Source: Halobacteriales archaeon SW_5_70_135
Lineage (GTDB): Archaea > Halobacteriota > Halobacteria > Halobacteriales > SW-7-71-33
NCBI GenBank assembly: GCA_003022865.1
Contig: PXSK01000023.1
Coordinates: 1 to 45,018, forward strand
DNA: 45,018 bases
Direction of reading: 5' to 3'
Positions 1-9,222 of this stretch are shown here, in pieces (the first letter of the stretch is position 1; every line of letters begins with the position of its first letter). Both the position numbers and the translations under genes were made by a program. The notes under the pieces were generated by a model. It had not been told where the DNA came from. It searched no databases and saw only the letters and a list, made by a program, of their open reading frames with translations.

Positions 1-1287
1 CTCGGCGTCGACTCGATGGACGCGCTGTTCGACGTCCCGGCGTCGGTCGCCTTCGACGGCGACTTCGGCATCGAGGCCCGCGACGAGCGCACCGTCGTCG
101 ACGAACTGCGACGGACGCTGCGGCGCAACGACGACGTGGTCGAACTGCTCGGGCGGGGCCACTACGACGGCTACGTGCCCAGCGCGGTCGACCATCTCGC
201 CGACCGCGCCGAGTATCTCACCTCCTATACGCAGTACCAGCCCGAGGTCCAGCAGGGGTTCCTGCAGGCACTGTTCGAGTACCAGTCGCTGCTCGTCGAG
301 TTGACGGGGCTGGCGGTGGCGAACTGCTCGGTGTACGACGCCGCCACGGCGCTGGGCGAGGCGGCGACGATGGCCGCTCGCGTGGCCGACTCCCGGCGGA
401 TCGACGCCGGCTCCGGCCACCGCGTGCTCGTCCCCGAGGCGCTGTACGAGGGTCGCCGCGGCGTGCTCGACAACTACGTCGCCGGCACCGACCTCGCCGT
501 GGAGACGTACCCGTACGACGCGACGACCGGCACCGTCGACGTCGACGCCCTCGCAGAGCGGGTCGACGACGAGACGCTCATGCTGTACGCCGAGACGCCG
601 ACCGCCCACGGCACGGTAGAGGACGACCTCGCGGCGGTGGGCGAACTGGCCGACGAGCACGACGCGCTGTACTGTCTCGGGACGGACCCCGTGGCACTGT
701 CGGTGCTCCAGGAGCCGGCGAGCGTCGGCGCCGACGTCGTCGTCGGCGAGGCGGACGTGCTCGGGCTCGGCGCGAGCTACGGCATGGGGATGGGGCTGTT
801 CGTCACCCGCGAGGCGTTCGTCCGGCAGGTGCCCGGCCGGCTCGTCGGCGCCTCGGAGGACGCCGCCGGACGGCGGTCGTTCACGCTCACGCTACAGACC
901 CGCGAGCAGCACATCCGCCGCGAGCGGGCGACGAGCAACATCTGTACGAACATGGCCTGGGTCGCGCTCCGGGCGGCGATGCACGCTGTCCTGCTCGGCC
1001 CCGAGGGGCTGGTCGAGCGCGCCCGCCGCGGGGTCGAGCGCGCCGAGTCCGTCGCCGAGCGCACGGACGCGATCGACGGCGTCAGCGCCCCGGTCCACGA
1101 CGGCCACCACATGCGGGAGTTCGTCGCCCGCGTCGACCGGCCCGCCCGCGCCGTCGCCGACGACCTCCACGACCGGGGCTTCGCCGTCCATACCGTCGGC
1201 GACCGCCGTCTCCAGGTGTGTCCCGCCGGTCGCACCGACGAGGAGGTCGACCGCTTCGTCCGTGCGCTCGGGGAGGTGGCCCGATGA
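1..1287 (+). CDS. gcvPA: Glycine dehydrogenase (decarboxylating) subunit 1, 5' end outside window
   Basis: N-terminal half of the split glycine cleavage P-protein. With subunit 2 it decarboxylates glycine using PLP and passes the aminomethyl group to the lipoyl H-protein. The frame is open from base 1, and the residues before the first Met at base 16 read like the usual N-terminal region, so the true start lies upstream. Family-typical stretches include [21 protein letters not shown] and the glycine-rich [12 protein letters not shown] around codon 255; the region near TSNICTN is also typical. The PLP lysine is carried by subunit 2. The stop overlaps the gcvPB start (ATGA), which indicates translational coupling. 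gcvT and gcvH probably lie upstream, as in other haloarchaea, but this cannot be seen here. Confidence 0.95.
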   Translation, partial: LGVDSMDALFDVPASVAFDGDFGIEARDERTVVDELRRTLRRNDDVVELLGRGHYDGYVPSAVDHLADRAEYLTSYTQYQPEVQQGFLQALFEYQSLLVELTGLAVANCSVYDAATALGEAATMAARVADSRRIDAGSGHRVLVPEALYEGRRGVLDNYVAGTDLAVETYPYDATTGTVDVDALAERVDDETLMLYAETPTAHGTVEDDLAAVGELADEHDALYCLGTDPVALSVLQEPASVGADVVVGEADVLGLGASYGMGMGLFVTREAFVRQVPGRLVGASEDAAGRRSFTLTLQTREQHIRRERATSNICTNMAWVALRAAMHAVLLGPEGLVERARRGVERAESVAERTDAIDGVSAPVHDGHHMREFVARVDRPARAVADDLHDRGFAVHTVGDRRLQVCPAGRTDEEVDRFVRALGEVAR

Positions 1288-2957
1288 GCGACGACAGCCG
1301 CGACGACGGCGACGGCGACGAGGCCGGACGGCCCGCGGCGTCCTCGGAGCGGCCGACGGCCGAAGCCGAGCCCGAGCCCGAACCCGAACCCGAGACCGAC
1401 GGCGGCGCGACGGGTGCGGTCGACACGGCGGGCTACGACCAGGCCCGGTACGTCGAGGACGCCGGCCGGTACGAGCCCCTCGCCGTCGAGAAGCGCGCCC
1501 GGACCGTCGCCGTCCGGGGCGAGGGGGCGGACGCAGACGGTAACGCGAGCGCGACGGCCGACGCGGTCGCCGACGTCGGCCTGCCGGACGAGCTCACCCG
1601 GGAGGCGGTGACGCTGCCGTCGCTGTCGGAGCCCGAACTCGCCCGCCACTACACGCGACTCTCGCAGACGAACTACGGCGTCGACAGCGGTCCGTTCCCG
1701 TTGGGTTCCTGTACGATGAAATACAACCCCAAGTTCATCGAGGACGTCGCCGCCGACCCGGCGGGGGCGGTCCACCCGGACCGGCCGGACGACTCGATCC
1801 AGGGCGTGCTCGCCGTCTACTACCGCCTGCAGCGGCGTCTCGCCCGCATCGGCGGGATGGACGCGGTGACGCTGCAGCCCCCCGCCGGCGCCGCGGGGGA
1901 GTTCACCGGCATCCGGATCGCCCGCGCGTACCACCGCGACCGCGGCGACGAGCGCAGCGAGGTGATCGTCCCGGAGACGGCCCACGGCACCAACTTCGCG
2001 TCGGCGGCGATGGCCGGCTACGACGTCGTGAAGCTGCCGGGCGGCGAGGACGGGCGCGTCGACCTGGACGCCCTGGAGGGTGCCCTCTCGGAGGAGACGG
2101 CGGCGCTGATGCTCACGAACCCGAACACGCTGGGGCTGTTCGAGCGCGACATCGAGCGGATCGCCGAGACGGTCCACGGGGTCGGCGGACTGCTGTACTA
2201 CGACGGGGCGAACCTGAACGCCCTGCTCGGCCGGGCGCGGCCGGGCGACATGGGCTTCGACGTGATGCACTACAACGTCCACAAGACCTTCGCCACGCCC
2301 CACGGCGGCGGCGGTCCGGGCGCGGGCCCCGTCGGCGTGACCGACGACCTGCGCGAGTACCTCCCGGCGCCACACGTCAGGGCCGCCGACGGAGACGGTG
2401 ACCGGGACGCCGACGCCCGTGGCGACGACGGAGACGCCGACGACCGGCGCTACGAGCGTTACGACCCGCCGGAGTCGATCGGCCGGGTGCACGGCTACGA
2501 GGGCAACTGGCTGGTGATCCTGAAGGCGCTCGCCTACATCGCCCGGCTGGGCGACGAGGGGCTGCGCGACGCCTCGGCGAAGGCGGTGCTGAACGCCAAC
2601 TACCTCGCCGAACGGATCGACTACGAGGTGCCGTACGGGCCGTTCCACCACGAGTTCGTCGCCTCCGCCGGCGAGCGCGACGCCGGCGACGTGGCGAAGC
2701 GGATGCTCGACTACGGCGTCCACCCGCCGACGACGAAGTGGCCCGAGACGGTGTCGGAGGCGCTGATGACCGAACCCACCGAAGCGGAGAGCCGTGCGAC
2801 GCTCGAGGCGCTCGCCGGGGCGTTCGACGCCGTAGCCGCCGACGGGGACGACCGCCTGGCCACCGCGCCCGAGCGAACGACGGCCGGACGCATCGACCAG
2901 ACCGCCGCGGCCCGGGACCTGCGGCTCTCGTGGCGCTCGCTCGCCGACCCGGAGTAG
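1284..2957 (+). CDS. gcvPB: Glycine dehydrogenase (decarboxylating) subunit 2
   Basis: C-terminal, PLP-carrying half of the glycine cleavage P-protein. The signature [17 protein letters not shown] places the PLP Schiff-base lysine at about K334, and SCTMKYNP near codon 148 is also family-typical. The ATG at 1284 is chosen because it overlaps the gcvPA stop; an in-frame start at 1218 would overlap far more. At 557 aa it is longer than the usual length of about 480. The surplus is acidic low-complexity sequence: an EPEPEPEPE run near codon 30 and a Gly/Asp/Arg insert around codons 370-390 just before YERYDPPES. Such inserts recur in this window and look like hexanucleotide expansions. No frame disruption is visible. 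Confidence 0.95.
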   Translation: MSDDSRDDGDGDEAGRPAASSERPTAEAEPEPEPEPETDGGATGAVDTAGYDQARYVEDAGRYEPLAVEKRARTVAVRGEGADADGNASATADAVADVGLPDELTREAVTLPSLSEPELARHYTRLSQTNYGVDSGPFPLGSCTMKYNPKFIEDVAADPAGAVHPDRPDDSIQGVLAVYYRLQRRLARIGGMDAVTLQPPAGAAGEFTGIRIARAYHRDRGDERSEVIVPETAHGTNFASAAMAGYDVVKLPGGEDGRVDLDALEGALSEETAALMLTNPNTLGLFERDIERIAETVHGVGGLLYYDGANLNALLGRARPGDMGFDVMHYNVHKTFATPHGGGGPGAGPVGVTDDLREYLPAPHVRAADGDGDRDADARGDDGDADDRRYERYDPPESIGRVHGYEGNWLVILKALAYIARLGDEGLRDASAKAVLNANYLAERIDYEVPYGPFHHEFVASAGERDAGDVAKRMLDYGVHPPTTKWPETVSEALMTEPTEAESRATLEALAGAFDAVAADGDDRLATAPERTTAGRIDQTAAARDLRLSWRSLADPE

Positions 2958-2964
2958 GTCCGCA

Positions 2965-2973
2965 ACCCTTTTT
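2965..2973 (+). terminator. Short T-run after gcvPB
   Basis: Five consecutive Ts follow the gcvPB stop by about 10 nt. Archaeal termination commonly uses U-tracts, so this is a plausible end for the gcv transcript. The same kind of sequence can act as a TATA-like element, so the call is weak. Confidence 0.3.
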
Positions 2974-3173
2974 CGGTAGTTCCCGTTAGGTCCGTGTGCA
3001 CGCGGCGTCCGACGGACGCACGACACACGTCCGTCTCCGGACAGGTGTGCCGTGACAGGTCGCCAACCCCCCTCGACCCGCCATAGGGGAACCTCTCCCG
3101 TGTCCCGACGCGGTAGCCCAGTTTTCGATCGGTCCCGGAGATAACTAAATAGCACTACTGACTCGACTTAGGA

Positions 3174-3183
3174 ACTTTTATAC
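3174..3183 (+). promoter_or_regulatory. TATA-like promoter of the phn-type ABC operon
   Basis: ACTTTTATAC lies about 30 nt before the ATG at 3213, the spacing expected for a leaderless or nearly leaderless haloarchaeal transcript. The flanking 40 nt (3140-3180) is clearly AT-richer than the genes on either side and could hold regulator sites; none is recognised. Confidence 0.6.
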
Positions 3184-3212
3184 ATCCGATAGTGGGACGC
3201 TAAACCGGCATC

Positions 3213-4289
3213 ATGGCGAAACGACGCGCGTTCCTGAAGTCCATCGGAGTGGCTGGCACAGCGGGAGTGACTGGACTCGCGGGCTGCACTAGCGGCGACG
3301 GCGGCGACGGTGGTGACGGGGGCGACGATGGCGGCGGCGGCGACGACGGCGGCAGCGGCGACGACGGCGGCAGCGGCGACGACGGTGACACCACGTCGAC
3401 GCCGGAGCCGCTGTACTTCGGCGGCGACGGCACCGTCAACTTCGGCATCTCGCCGAGCGTGCCCCAGGACGACCTAGAGGTCCAGTACAGTCCCTTCCTA
3501 GACCGGCTGGAGAACTACCTGCCGGACAACCACACGGTGCCCGAGGGACTGACCGTCCAGGGCACCATCGGCAGCAACTACAGCGCGATCATCCAGTCGC
3601 TGGGTCGCGGGACCACAGACGTCGCCGAAACCGGGCCGTTCGCGGCCGCGCTCGGGGTCAACACGGACAACGTCGAGATCATCCTGCAGCGGTTCGGCTA
3701 CGGCTCCTGGGAGTACAAGAGCGTCATCGCGACGCGCAACGACAGCGACATCGAGGAGCTGTCGGACCTGGCGGGTGGCTCGATCGCCTTCTCGGACCGG
3801 CTCTCGACCAGCGGAGCGCTGTACCCGCTGCGGGCGCTGTCCCAGGCCGGCCTCGAGATCGGCAACCTGCCCGAGGGCAACGGCTCGCAGGCGGAGTTCG
3901 AGGCCCGCTTCCCCGGCGGTCACGTCAAGTCGTACAAGCTGCTGGAGGAGGGCCAGGTCGACGCCGCCGGGATGGGCGGATTCGTCCGCGACACCGGCTC
4001 GGGCCCCGCGCCGGAGGACTGGCAGGACGTCGCGACCACGGTCCACGAGGACACCGGCCTGCCGCGGGCGCCGATCGTCGTCTCGACGGAGCTGAGCGAC
4101 GAGGCGCGGGCGGCCGTCCAGCAGGCCTACCTCGACGCGCCGGACGAGATCTACCACGGCGAGGACGGCGAGGACGGCACCGACGACGACCTCTGGTTCG
4201 GCAAGGTGCGCGAGGCGAGCCAGGAGGACTACCAGTCGGTCATCGACGTCGCCAACGAGCTCGGCGTCGGGCCGGAGATCTTCCAGTAA
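3213..4289 (+). CDS. phnD: Phosphate/phosphonate-type ABC transporter substrate-binding lipoprotein (PhnD family)
   Basis: Extracellular solute receptor of an ABC importer. The N-terminus has a twin-arginine motif (KRRAFLKS, residues 3-10), a hydrophobic stretch and a lipobox LAGC near residue 27, so it is probably exported folded by Tat and lipid-anchored. A Gly/Asp/Ser low-complexity linker of about 35 residues follows, then the periplasmic-binding fold: FGISPSVPQDDLEVQYSPF at its start and SDLAGGSIAFSDRLSTSG in the middle are typical of PhnD/PtxB-like proteins. It is first in a three-gene operon with the ATPase (33 nt downstream) and permease. The family binds phosphonates, phosphite or phosphate; the exact ligand cannot be told from sequence. 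Confidence 0.88.
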   Translation: MAKRRAFLKSIGVAGTAGVTGLAGCTSGDGGDGGDGGDDGGGGDDGGSGDDGGSGDDGDTTSTPEPLYFGGDGTVNFGISPSVPQDDLEVQYSPFLDRLENYLPDNHTVPEGLTVQGTIGSNYSAIIQSLGRGTTDVAETGPFAAALGVNTDNVEIILQRFGYGSWEYKSVIATRNDSDIEELSDLAGGSIAFSDRLSTSGALYPLRALSQAGLEIGNLPEGNGSQAEFEARFPGGHVKSYKLLEEGQVDAAGMGGFVRDTGSGPAPEDWQDVATTVHEDTGLPRAPIVVSTELSDEARAAVQQAYLDAPDEIYHGEDGEDGTDDDLWFGKVREASQEDYQSVIDVANELGVGPEIFQ

Positions 4290-4322
4290 CGGTCGCGTCG
4301 GCTTCCCCGGCCCCCACCATCC

Positions 4323-5180
4323 ATGCCCACGATCGAATTCGACGACGTCACCAAGCGATACGGTCCGGAGACGGTCGCACTCGACGAAATATCGCTGACG
4401 ATCGAGGAGGGCGAGTTCGTCATCCTGCTCGGCCCGTCGGGGGCCGGAAAGTCGACCATGTTACGGGTGTTGAACGGGTTGACGGCGCCCACCGAGGGCG
4501 ACGTCCACATCGGCGACGACCCGGTCAGCGACAACCACAGCGAGGTCGGCATGGTGTTCCAGGAGCACCACCTGATCGAGGGCAAGACCGCCTTCGGCAA
4601 CGCCCTCACCGGCGCGCTGTCCCGCAACGGACTGTTGCGGAGTCTCTTCGGGATACACGACCACGAGGACAAGGTCACCGCCCTGAACGCCCTGGAGACG
4701 GTCGGACTGCTCAGGGAGTCCGGCCAGCGCGCGGAGTCGATGAGCGGCGGCCAGAAACAGCGGGTCGGCATCGCCCGGGCGCTCGTCCAGGAGCCACAGC
4801 TGCTTCTGGCGGACGAGCCCGTCGCCAGCCTCGACCCGAAGGCCGCCCGCGACGTGATGCGCTACCTGAAGAAGGCTGCCGACGAGCAGGAGCTCACCAC
4901 CGTCACGAGTCTCCACCAGGTGAACATCGCCCGGGAGTTCGGTGACCGCTTCGTCGGCATCCGCGACGGCGAGGTGATCTTCGACGGCGACGAGAACGAC
5001 CTCACGATGGAGACGATGGAAGCGATCTACTACGCCGACAGCGACGAGCGGACGCCGGACGCGGGCGCCACCGACGTCGTCGACCCGACGAGCGAGACCG
5101 AGACCGAGACCGGGACGACCACGGGTGACGCCGACGCCGTCTCGCCGACGACCGCGGCGGACGGGGGTGACGGGGTGTGA
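4323..5180 (+). CDS. phnC: Phosphonate-type ABC transporter ATP-binding protein
   Basis: Cytoplasmic ATPase subunit powering uptake through the PhnE permease. The Walker A motif GPSGAGKST is at residues 37-45, the ABC signature MSGGQKQR at 140-147, the Walker B LLLADEP at 160-166, and the switch His in TSLHQVN around 200. The core matches PhnC in length. After about residue 240 there is an acidic Asp/Glu/Thr tail of about 45 residues typical of haloarchaeal proteins. The stop overlaps the phnE GTG start (GTGA), so the two are translationally coupled. Confidence 0.92.
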   Translation: MPTIEFDDVTKRYGPETVALDEISLTIEEGEFVILLGPSGAGKSTMLRVLNGLTAPTEGDVHIGDDPVSDNHSEVGMVFQEHHLIEGKTAFGNALTGALSRNGLLRSLFGIHDHEDKVTALNALETVGLLRESGQRAESMSGGQKQRVGIARALVQEPQLLLADEPVASLDPKAARDVMRYLKKAADEQELTTVTSLHQVNIAREFGDRFVGIRDGEVIFDGDENDLTMETMEAIYYADSDERTPDAGATDVVDPTSETETETGTTTGDADAVSPTTAADGGDGV

Positions 5181-6205
5181 GTTCGCCCGACGCCGACGCG
5201 AGCGAGGTGGTCTCCGAACAGCTGCGGCGGCTCGACCGTGCTCGCCGGATCAAGTACGGCCTGTGGGTCGGGTTCCTCGCGGCGACGGTCGGCCTTACGT
5301 GGTGGGGTATGGACTACGTCGCCGCCAACGCCGGCCTCGCCATCGGCGACGTGATCGACCGGTTCCCCGACTTCCTCGCGTTCTTCGGGAACTTCTTTCC
5401 CCCGGACTTCCACCAGTTCACGATCTACACGCAGGACGAGGACGTCCACGGACTCGACGCACTGTGGGCGTCGTTCCGTGACGGCGGTGCACCGCTGGTC
5501 GATTCGGTCTTCTCGGCGCGCTCCTCGCTGGTGAAAGCGAGTCTGGTGACGCTGCTGCTCGGGTTCATGGGGACGGTGCTCGGCTTCCCGCTGGCGCTGT
5601 TTTTCGGCGTCCTCGGCAGCGAGCGCGTGGTTCCGTTCCCGCTGAACTTCCTCTTCCGTGGGACCATGAGCGCCATTCGCGCCATCCCCGCGCTGGTGTG
5701 GATCTTCCTCTACATCCCCATCGGCCCGCCGAGTCAGATGACCGCCGTGCTGGCGATCGCCACCGACACCGTCGGCAACCTCGGACGACTGTTCACCGAC
5801 GAACTGGAGGAGATCGACGAGGGACCGATCGAGGCGATCCGCTCGACCGGGGCGAGCGGCACGCAGACGGTGGGCTTCGGGATGCTCAGCCAGGTGTTCC
5901 GCTCGTACATCGCCTGGACGCTGTACATCCTCGAGATCAACACCCGTATCGCCATCTCGCTGGGCGTCGTCGGCGCCGGCGGGCTCGGCTTTCTCATCCG
6001 CAACAGCCAGGACCTCTTCCGCTTCGAGCAGACCGCCGCCGGCATCGTGATGGTGTTCATCGTCGTGCTCAGCATCGAACTGGTCTCCTCGCGGGTCCGC
6101 GCTCGCCTGCGTCCCGGCGAGCACGACTCCACGGGCGTCGTCGAGGCCGTCCGAAGCCTGTTCGACCCGCGCAAGTGGGCCGGTCTCGACCGCCGCGAGC
6201 CCTGA
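5177..6205 (+). CDS. phnE: Phosphonate-type ABC transporter permease
   Basis: Membrane subunit of the importer. The GTG start at 5177 is selected by its 4-nt overlap with the phnC stop and is followed by a soluble leader and a first membrane helix (YGLWVGFLAATVGLTWWGM). Four to five further helices follow, and the EAA-type coupling loop is recognisable as EAIRSTGASGTQTVGFGML near residues 219-236, where the ATPase docks. It is the last gene of the operon; a hairpin resembling an IS end begins right after the stop. Confidence 0.9.
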   Translation: MSSPDADASEVVSEQLRRLDRARRIKYGLWVGFLAATVGLTWWGMDYVAANAGLAIGDVIDRFPDFLAFFGNFFPPDFHQFTIYTQDEDVHGLDALWASFRDGGAPLVDSVFSARSSLVKASLVTLLLGFMGTVLGFPLALFFGVLGSERVVPFPLNFLFRGTMSAIRAIPALVWIFLYIPIGPPSQMTAVLAIATDTVGNLGRLFTDELEEIDEGPIEAIRSTGASGTQTVGFGMLSQVFRSYIAWTLYILEINTRIAISLGVVGAGGLGFLIRNSQDLFRFEQTAAGIVMVFIVVLSIELVSSRVRARLRPGEHDSTGVVEAVRSLFDPRKWAGLDRREP

Positions 6206-6240
6206 GGTTCCCACGGCCGAAGCCGTGGGCTTTCGCCTCG
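6206..6240 (+). repeat. Solo IS200/IS605-end-like hairpin
   Basis: Directly after the phnE stop there is a perfect 8-bp stem (6210-6217 with 6222-6229) around a 4-nt loop, followed by CTTTCGCCTCG. The end of the TnpB element at 36036-36066 has the same plan: 8-bp stem, 4-nt loop, then CTTTCTCCTCG. No transposase is nearby. It may be a solo end, a palindrome-associated mini-element or, less likely, an RNA hairpin ending the phn transcript. Confidence 0.5.
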
Positions 6241-6390
6241 CTACCGCTGTACCCGTCCGAGTGTCCGACGACTACTCCGCCACACGAACGACCGGACCGA
6301 CGTCCGGCGTGGGCGCGGAGCCGTTCCGCGTGGAGTGTTCCGCGTGGAGCATCCCCCGACCGAGTGCGATCCTCGGTGACCTGACCCGTC

Positions 6391-6984
6391 TCAGAACTCG
6401 CCCAGACGGGACTGTCCGTCGCCGTCGGTGTCGTCCGTGACCCCCGCCAGGTCGGCGGCCGTCGCCAGCGCGGCCTCGAACGGCTCGCGCTGTGTGTCGT
6501 CGTACAGCGTGGCGGCCGGATGCACGGAGACGACGACGCGGTACGACCGGTCGCCGACGCGTGCCTCCCGCACCCCGCCGGCGGCCTTCGTCACCGCGAC
6601 CGACTCGCCGAGCAGGTGCTCGGCGGGCACCTTCCCCAGCGTGACGACGACGGCAGGGTCGACGGCGGCGAGTTCCCGTTCGAGGTACGACCGGCAGTTC
6701 GCCAGCTCGCCGGCGCTCGGGTCGCGGTTCTCCGGCGGCCGACAGCGCACGCAGTTGACGATCCGCACCGCCTCCCTGCCCGGTCCCACTTCGCGGAGCA
6801 CTTCGTCGAGCACCGACCCGCTGCGGCCGACGAACGGGCGACCCTCCTCGTCCTCCCGGGCGCCGGGTGCCTCACCGACGAGACAGAGGTCGGCGTCGAG
6901 CGGCCCGTCGCCGTTGACGATCCGCGACCGACAGTCGACGAGCGCGGGACAGCGCTCACAGGCCGTCACGTCCACCTGGTCCAT
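6391..6984 (-). CDS. udg: Type-4 uracil-DNA glycosylase
   Basis: Iron-sulfur uracil-DNA glycosylase of base-excision repair, removing uracil from deaminated DNA. Motif A is GEAPGAREDEEGRPFVGRSG (about residues 37-56), and the C-terminal active-site motif is SVHPAA (about 152-157). Cluster-type cysteines are C10 and C13 (CERC), then C85 near IVNCVRC and C101 in ANCRSY. The 197-aa length fits the family. A dispensable acidic tail follows the HP motif. It is monocistronic or heads a minus-strand unit; its upstream neighbour DUF99 ends 63 nt away. The frame is intact. Confidence 0.92.
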   Translation of the reverse strand: MDQVDVTACERCPALVDCRSRIVNGDGPLDADLCLVGEAPGAREDEEGRPFVGRSGSVLDEVLREVGPGREAVRIVNCVRCRPPENRDPSAGELANCRSYLERELAAVDPAVVVTLGKVPAEHLLGESVAVTKAAGGVREARVGDRSYRVVVSVHPAATLYDDTQREPFEAALATAADLAGVTDDTDGDGQSRLGEF

Positions 6985-7047
6985 ACCTCGCGGTCGTCCC
7001 CCCGACAGTAAGCCTGATCGGTCCGCCGCCGGCAGCGGCGGTCACCG

Positions 7048-7611
7048 TCACCCCCCGTCTGCCGCCGGCGCGTCCGCGGCCCGGGCCAGCAGCCGCGCCA
7101 CCCGCACCGGCTCGGGGCGGCCGCCCTCCGGGGTGAACGCACGGACCACGCGACGCGGGTCGCCGTCGAGACCGACGGCGCGGACGAACGCCCGGCCGTC
7201 GTCGAGGTCGACCGGTCGGCGTTCGGGCTGGCGGCGGTACGTCTCCAGGCGCCGTTCGAGGGCGTCGCCGTCGAACTGCTCGCGCAGCGGCCGTTCGAGT
7301 CCGGTCGACGCCTCGAAGGTGACCGACAGCACCGGGCGGTCGACGGCCTCGTGGACCGCGCGGAGGTCGACGACGTTGTACCAGGACAGCGCCAGCCCGG
7401 CCACGAGGACGTAGCGGACGTCCTCGCGGTCGAGTCGCCGGTAGCAGTCGATCACCGCCCGCGTGGCGTCGGTGCCGCCCACCGTCGCGCTCGAAAACGA
7501 GAAGCCGTCGGCGACGCGGGAGGCGCGGACCACCGCGCCGACGACGGTGCTTCGGTCGCGGTCGCGCCGGAAGGACTCGGCGACGCCCAGCGCCCGGACG
7601 CCGGGTTTCAT
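7048..7611 (-). CDS. DUF99 (UPF0215) family protein
   Basis: A 187-aa archaeal conserved protein of unknown role. The N-terminal MKPGVRALGVAESF and the central DVRYVLVAGLALSWYNVVDL are hallmarks of DUF99. It has no signal peptide or membrane helix, so it is probably cytoplasmic. It lies 23 nt downstream of the DUF5786 gene on the same strand and is probably co-transcribed with it. The family is fused or linked to nucleic-acid-related genes in some archaea; here the gene lies between two such genes (udg and, further on, tsr3/elp3), which is only circumstantial. Confidence 0.88.
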   Translation of the reverse strand: MKPGVRALGVAESFRRDRDRSTVVGAVVRASRVADGFSFSSATVGGTDATRAVIDCYRRLDREDVRYVLVAGLALSWYNVVDLRAVHEAVDRPVLSVTFEASTGLERPLREQFDGDALERRLETYRRQPERRPVDLDDGRAFVRAVGLDGDPRRVVRAFTPEGGRPEPVRVARLLARAADAPAADGG

Positions 7612-7634
7612 CGCATCGCCGGGTCCTCGCGCCG

Positions 7635-7823
7635 CTAGCTCGCCTCGTCGCCGGGTTTCATCTCACCGAGACGGTCGATCAGTTCGTCGTTGGAGGCGCC
7701 GATCTCGTACTCTACGTCGCCCTCGTGGTCGTTCTCGGTAGCCGTCACACCGTCGTCCTCGTCGAGGTCGGCGTCTATCTCCTGGTTTTCCTGCTCGGAC
7801 TCGTCGTAACTCCCGAACCCCAT
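7635..7823 (-). CDS. Small DUF5786 family protein, copy 1
   Basis: A 62-aa highly acidic protein beginning [11 protein letters not shown], the start motif of the haloarchaeal DUF5786 family, with C-terminal NDELIDRLGEMKPGDE. Function is unknown. The ATG at 7823 is chosen because a longer open frame upstream shows no such conservation and because a TATA-like GTTTTATTCC (about 7849-7858, minus strand) sits at leaderless distance. A paralogue with the same N-terminal motif and helical C-terminal half is at 32212-32385. It is probably co-transcribed with the DUF99 gene. Confidence 0.88.
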   Translation of the reverse strand: MGFGSYDESEQENQEIDADLDEDDGVTATENDHEGDVEYEIGASNDELIDRLGEMKPGDEAS

Positions 7824-7943
7824 GCAGGTCACTGTCAGGCCCTCACAGGAATAAAACACACGGCACTGACGCGAGGTTCCGGAGTGTACGCCACCGTCGG
7901 TCGGGCCGTCGGATACTTGGGCCGGCGGCGCGCACCTCGGCGC

Positions 7944-8549
7944 GTGCACAACGTCACCCGCGACGCCGAGGAGTTCACCTGCAACGCCTGGCTCGTCCCC
8001 GGAGAACCCCCGGCACTCGTCGACGCCGGCACGATGCCCGGCGTCGTCGACGTCGTCCGGGAGCACGTCGCCGACCTCGACCGCGTCGTCCTGACACACG
8101 GTCACGGCGACCACGTCGGCCGCCTGGACGCGGTGCTCGACGCCTTCGACGCCGACCTGTACGCCTACCGCGACCGGGAGCGGCGCAGCCACGCGCTCGC
8201 GGACGGCGACCGGGTCGCGATGGGCGACGACACGTACGAGGTCGTCCACACCCCCGGTCACGCCGACGACCACGTCTCCCTCGTCGGCGACGAGGCGCTG
8301 TTCTCCGGCGACGTGGTCGTCTACAACGACGCCGCCTTCGACGACGGCTCCTTCGGCCGCACGGACATGACCGGCCAGTCCCGCGACCGCCTCGTCGAGT
8401 CCGTCCGCGAGCTGGTCGAGCGCACCCCCGACTCCGTGCGGGCGCTGTACGCCGGCCACGGCGACGCCTTCGAGGGCGACGTCCACGCCGTCTTGGAGCG
8501 CGCTCTGGAACGCGCCGAGCGCCGCGAGCCGAAGTACCCCGACGAGTGA
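7944..8549 (+). CDS. MBL-fold metallo-hydrolase
   Basis: A 201-aa metallo-beta-lactamase-fold hydrolase. The zinc-binding motif is THGHGDH (HxHxDH, about residues 50-56). Further ligands are visible in HTPGHADDHVS and LFSGDVVV, and a terminal histidine in AGHGDAF. This looks like a short glyoxalase-II-like or general MBL hydrolase; the substrate is unknown. The GTG at 7944 is used because the frame upstream of it lacks family sequence and runs through the divergent DUF5786 promoter. It converges with the broken tsr3 gene, ending 1 nt from it. Confidence 0.85.
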   Translation: MHNVTRDAEEFTCNAWLVPGEPPALVDAGTMPGVVDVVREHVADLDRVVLTHGHGDHVGRLDAVLDAFDADLYAYRDRERRSHALADGDRVAMGDDTYEVVHTPGHADDHVSLVGDEALFSGDVVVYNDAAFDDGSFGRTDMTGQSRDRLVESVRELVERTPDSVRALYAGHGDAFEGDVHAVLERALERAERREPKYPDE

Positions 8550-8550
8550 G

Positions 8551-9071
8551 TCACTCGTCGGCGAGGTAGTCCGCCTGGACGGCGACGACCGCCGCCGAGT
8601 CCGCACAGGCGGCGTACCGCTCCAGCGGCTCCGCGTTCAGCTCCAGAAACGTCTCTCCCCAGGTGAACTTCCCGAGCAGTTCGCTCGCGCGCTCGCGCTC
8701 CCCGAGGACGACGAGCGCACCTGCGAGCGCCTCGACCGTCGTCAGGCGGAACGGTCGCCCGTGGTTGACCGGATTCGCGGCGACGAGAAAGGGCAGCGCC
8801 CGCCGCGTGCCCGACAGGGAGACGGCGTCGGGGTCGGCGGCAGTCCACGAGCAGTCGAGCGCCACGAGCCGCTCCGGGTCGTCCGCCGGCGAGAGCGCCC
8901 GCTCGGCGTGCGGGTCGAGCACCAGTCCCCGGGGCGTGCGGCGGTCCGACTCGTGCACTTCTCCGGGTCGTCGTCGCCCACGTAACGGACGTGGAGTTCG
9001 GGGTCGTAGGCCCGCGGTCCCGGCTCAGGCTCCGACTCTGACTCCGATTCCGATCTCGACGGCCGTGTCAC
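8551..9071 (-). pseudogene. tsr3: Tsr3/DUF367 (rRNA aminocarboxypropyltransferase) gene with internal deletion and frame change
   Basis: Two frames together cover the DUF367/Tsr3 family, which adds an aminocarboxypropyl group from SAM to a hypermodified pseudouridine of small-subunit rRNA. From a GTG at 9071, frame one gives an acidic leader and then [17 protein letters not shown]. Frame two resumes with [20 protein letters not shown] and runs to the stop with LVALDCSW. The family normally has about a dozen residues between KCT and the SDR-TP motif; they are missing, and the frame changes at about 8950-8960. The joint GTGCACGAG can be read as the end of KCTS or the start of VHES, as expected for a deletion between two short direct repeats. 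Real inactivation or an assembly error cannot be told apart here. Confidence 0.85.
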
Positions 9072-9130
9072 ACCCTCCGTTCGTGACTCGGGTCCAAAAC
9101 GGCCGCGGTCCGACCGCGACGCCCCGACCG

Positions 9131-9211
9131 CGACGTCCCGCCCCCGGTGGTGCGACCGCGACGTCCCGCCCCCGGTGGTGCGATCGTGACGCCCCCGGCG
9201 GTGCGACCGCG
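9131..9211. repeat. Three-copy 28-bp tandem repeat upstream of elp3
   Basis: A GC-rich unit starting CGACGTCCCGCCCCCGGTGG is present at 9131 and again at 9159, with a third shorter copy (4 nt missing, two changes) from about 9187. It is part of the 363-nt gene-free stretch 9072-9434, in which I see no credible gene; the long open frames there are Arg-rich and unlike neighbouring proteins. Confidence 0.75.
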
Positions 9212-9222
9212 ATTCGGATTCG

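Noticed and set aside
777-3155. 792-codon open frame on the minus strand across gcvPA and gcvPB
   Set aside because: Arg/Val-rich antisense shadow of gcv genes; stop codons are rare in such GC-rich DNA. No family motif, and the plus-strand genes are unambiguous.
6206-6390. Protein gene between phnE and udg
   Set aside because: Open frames there are short and cross udg antisense; only the IS-end-like hairpin is supported.
9131-9211. CRISPR array
   Set aside because: Repeats are directly adjacent without spacers, only three copies, and there are no cas genes.
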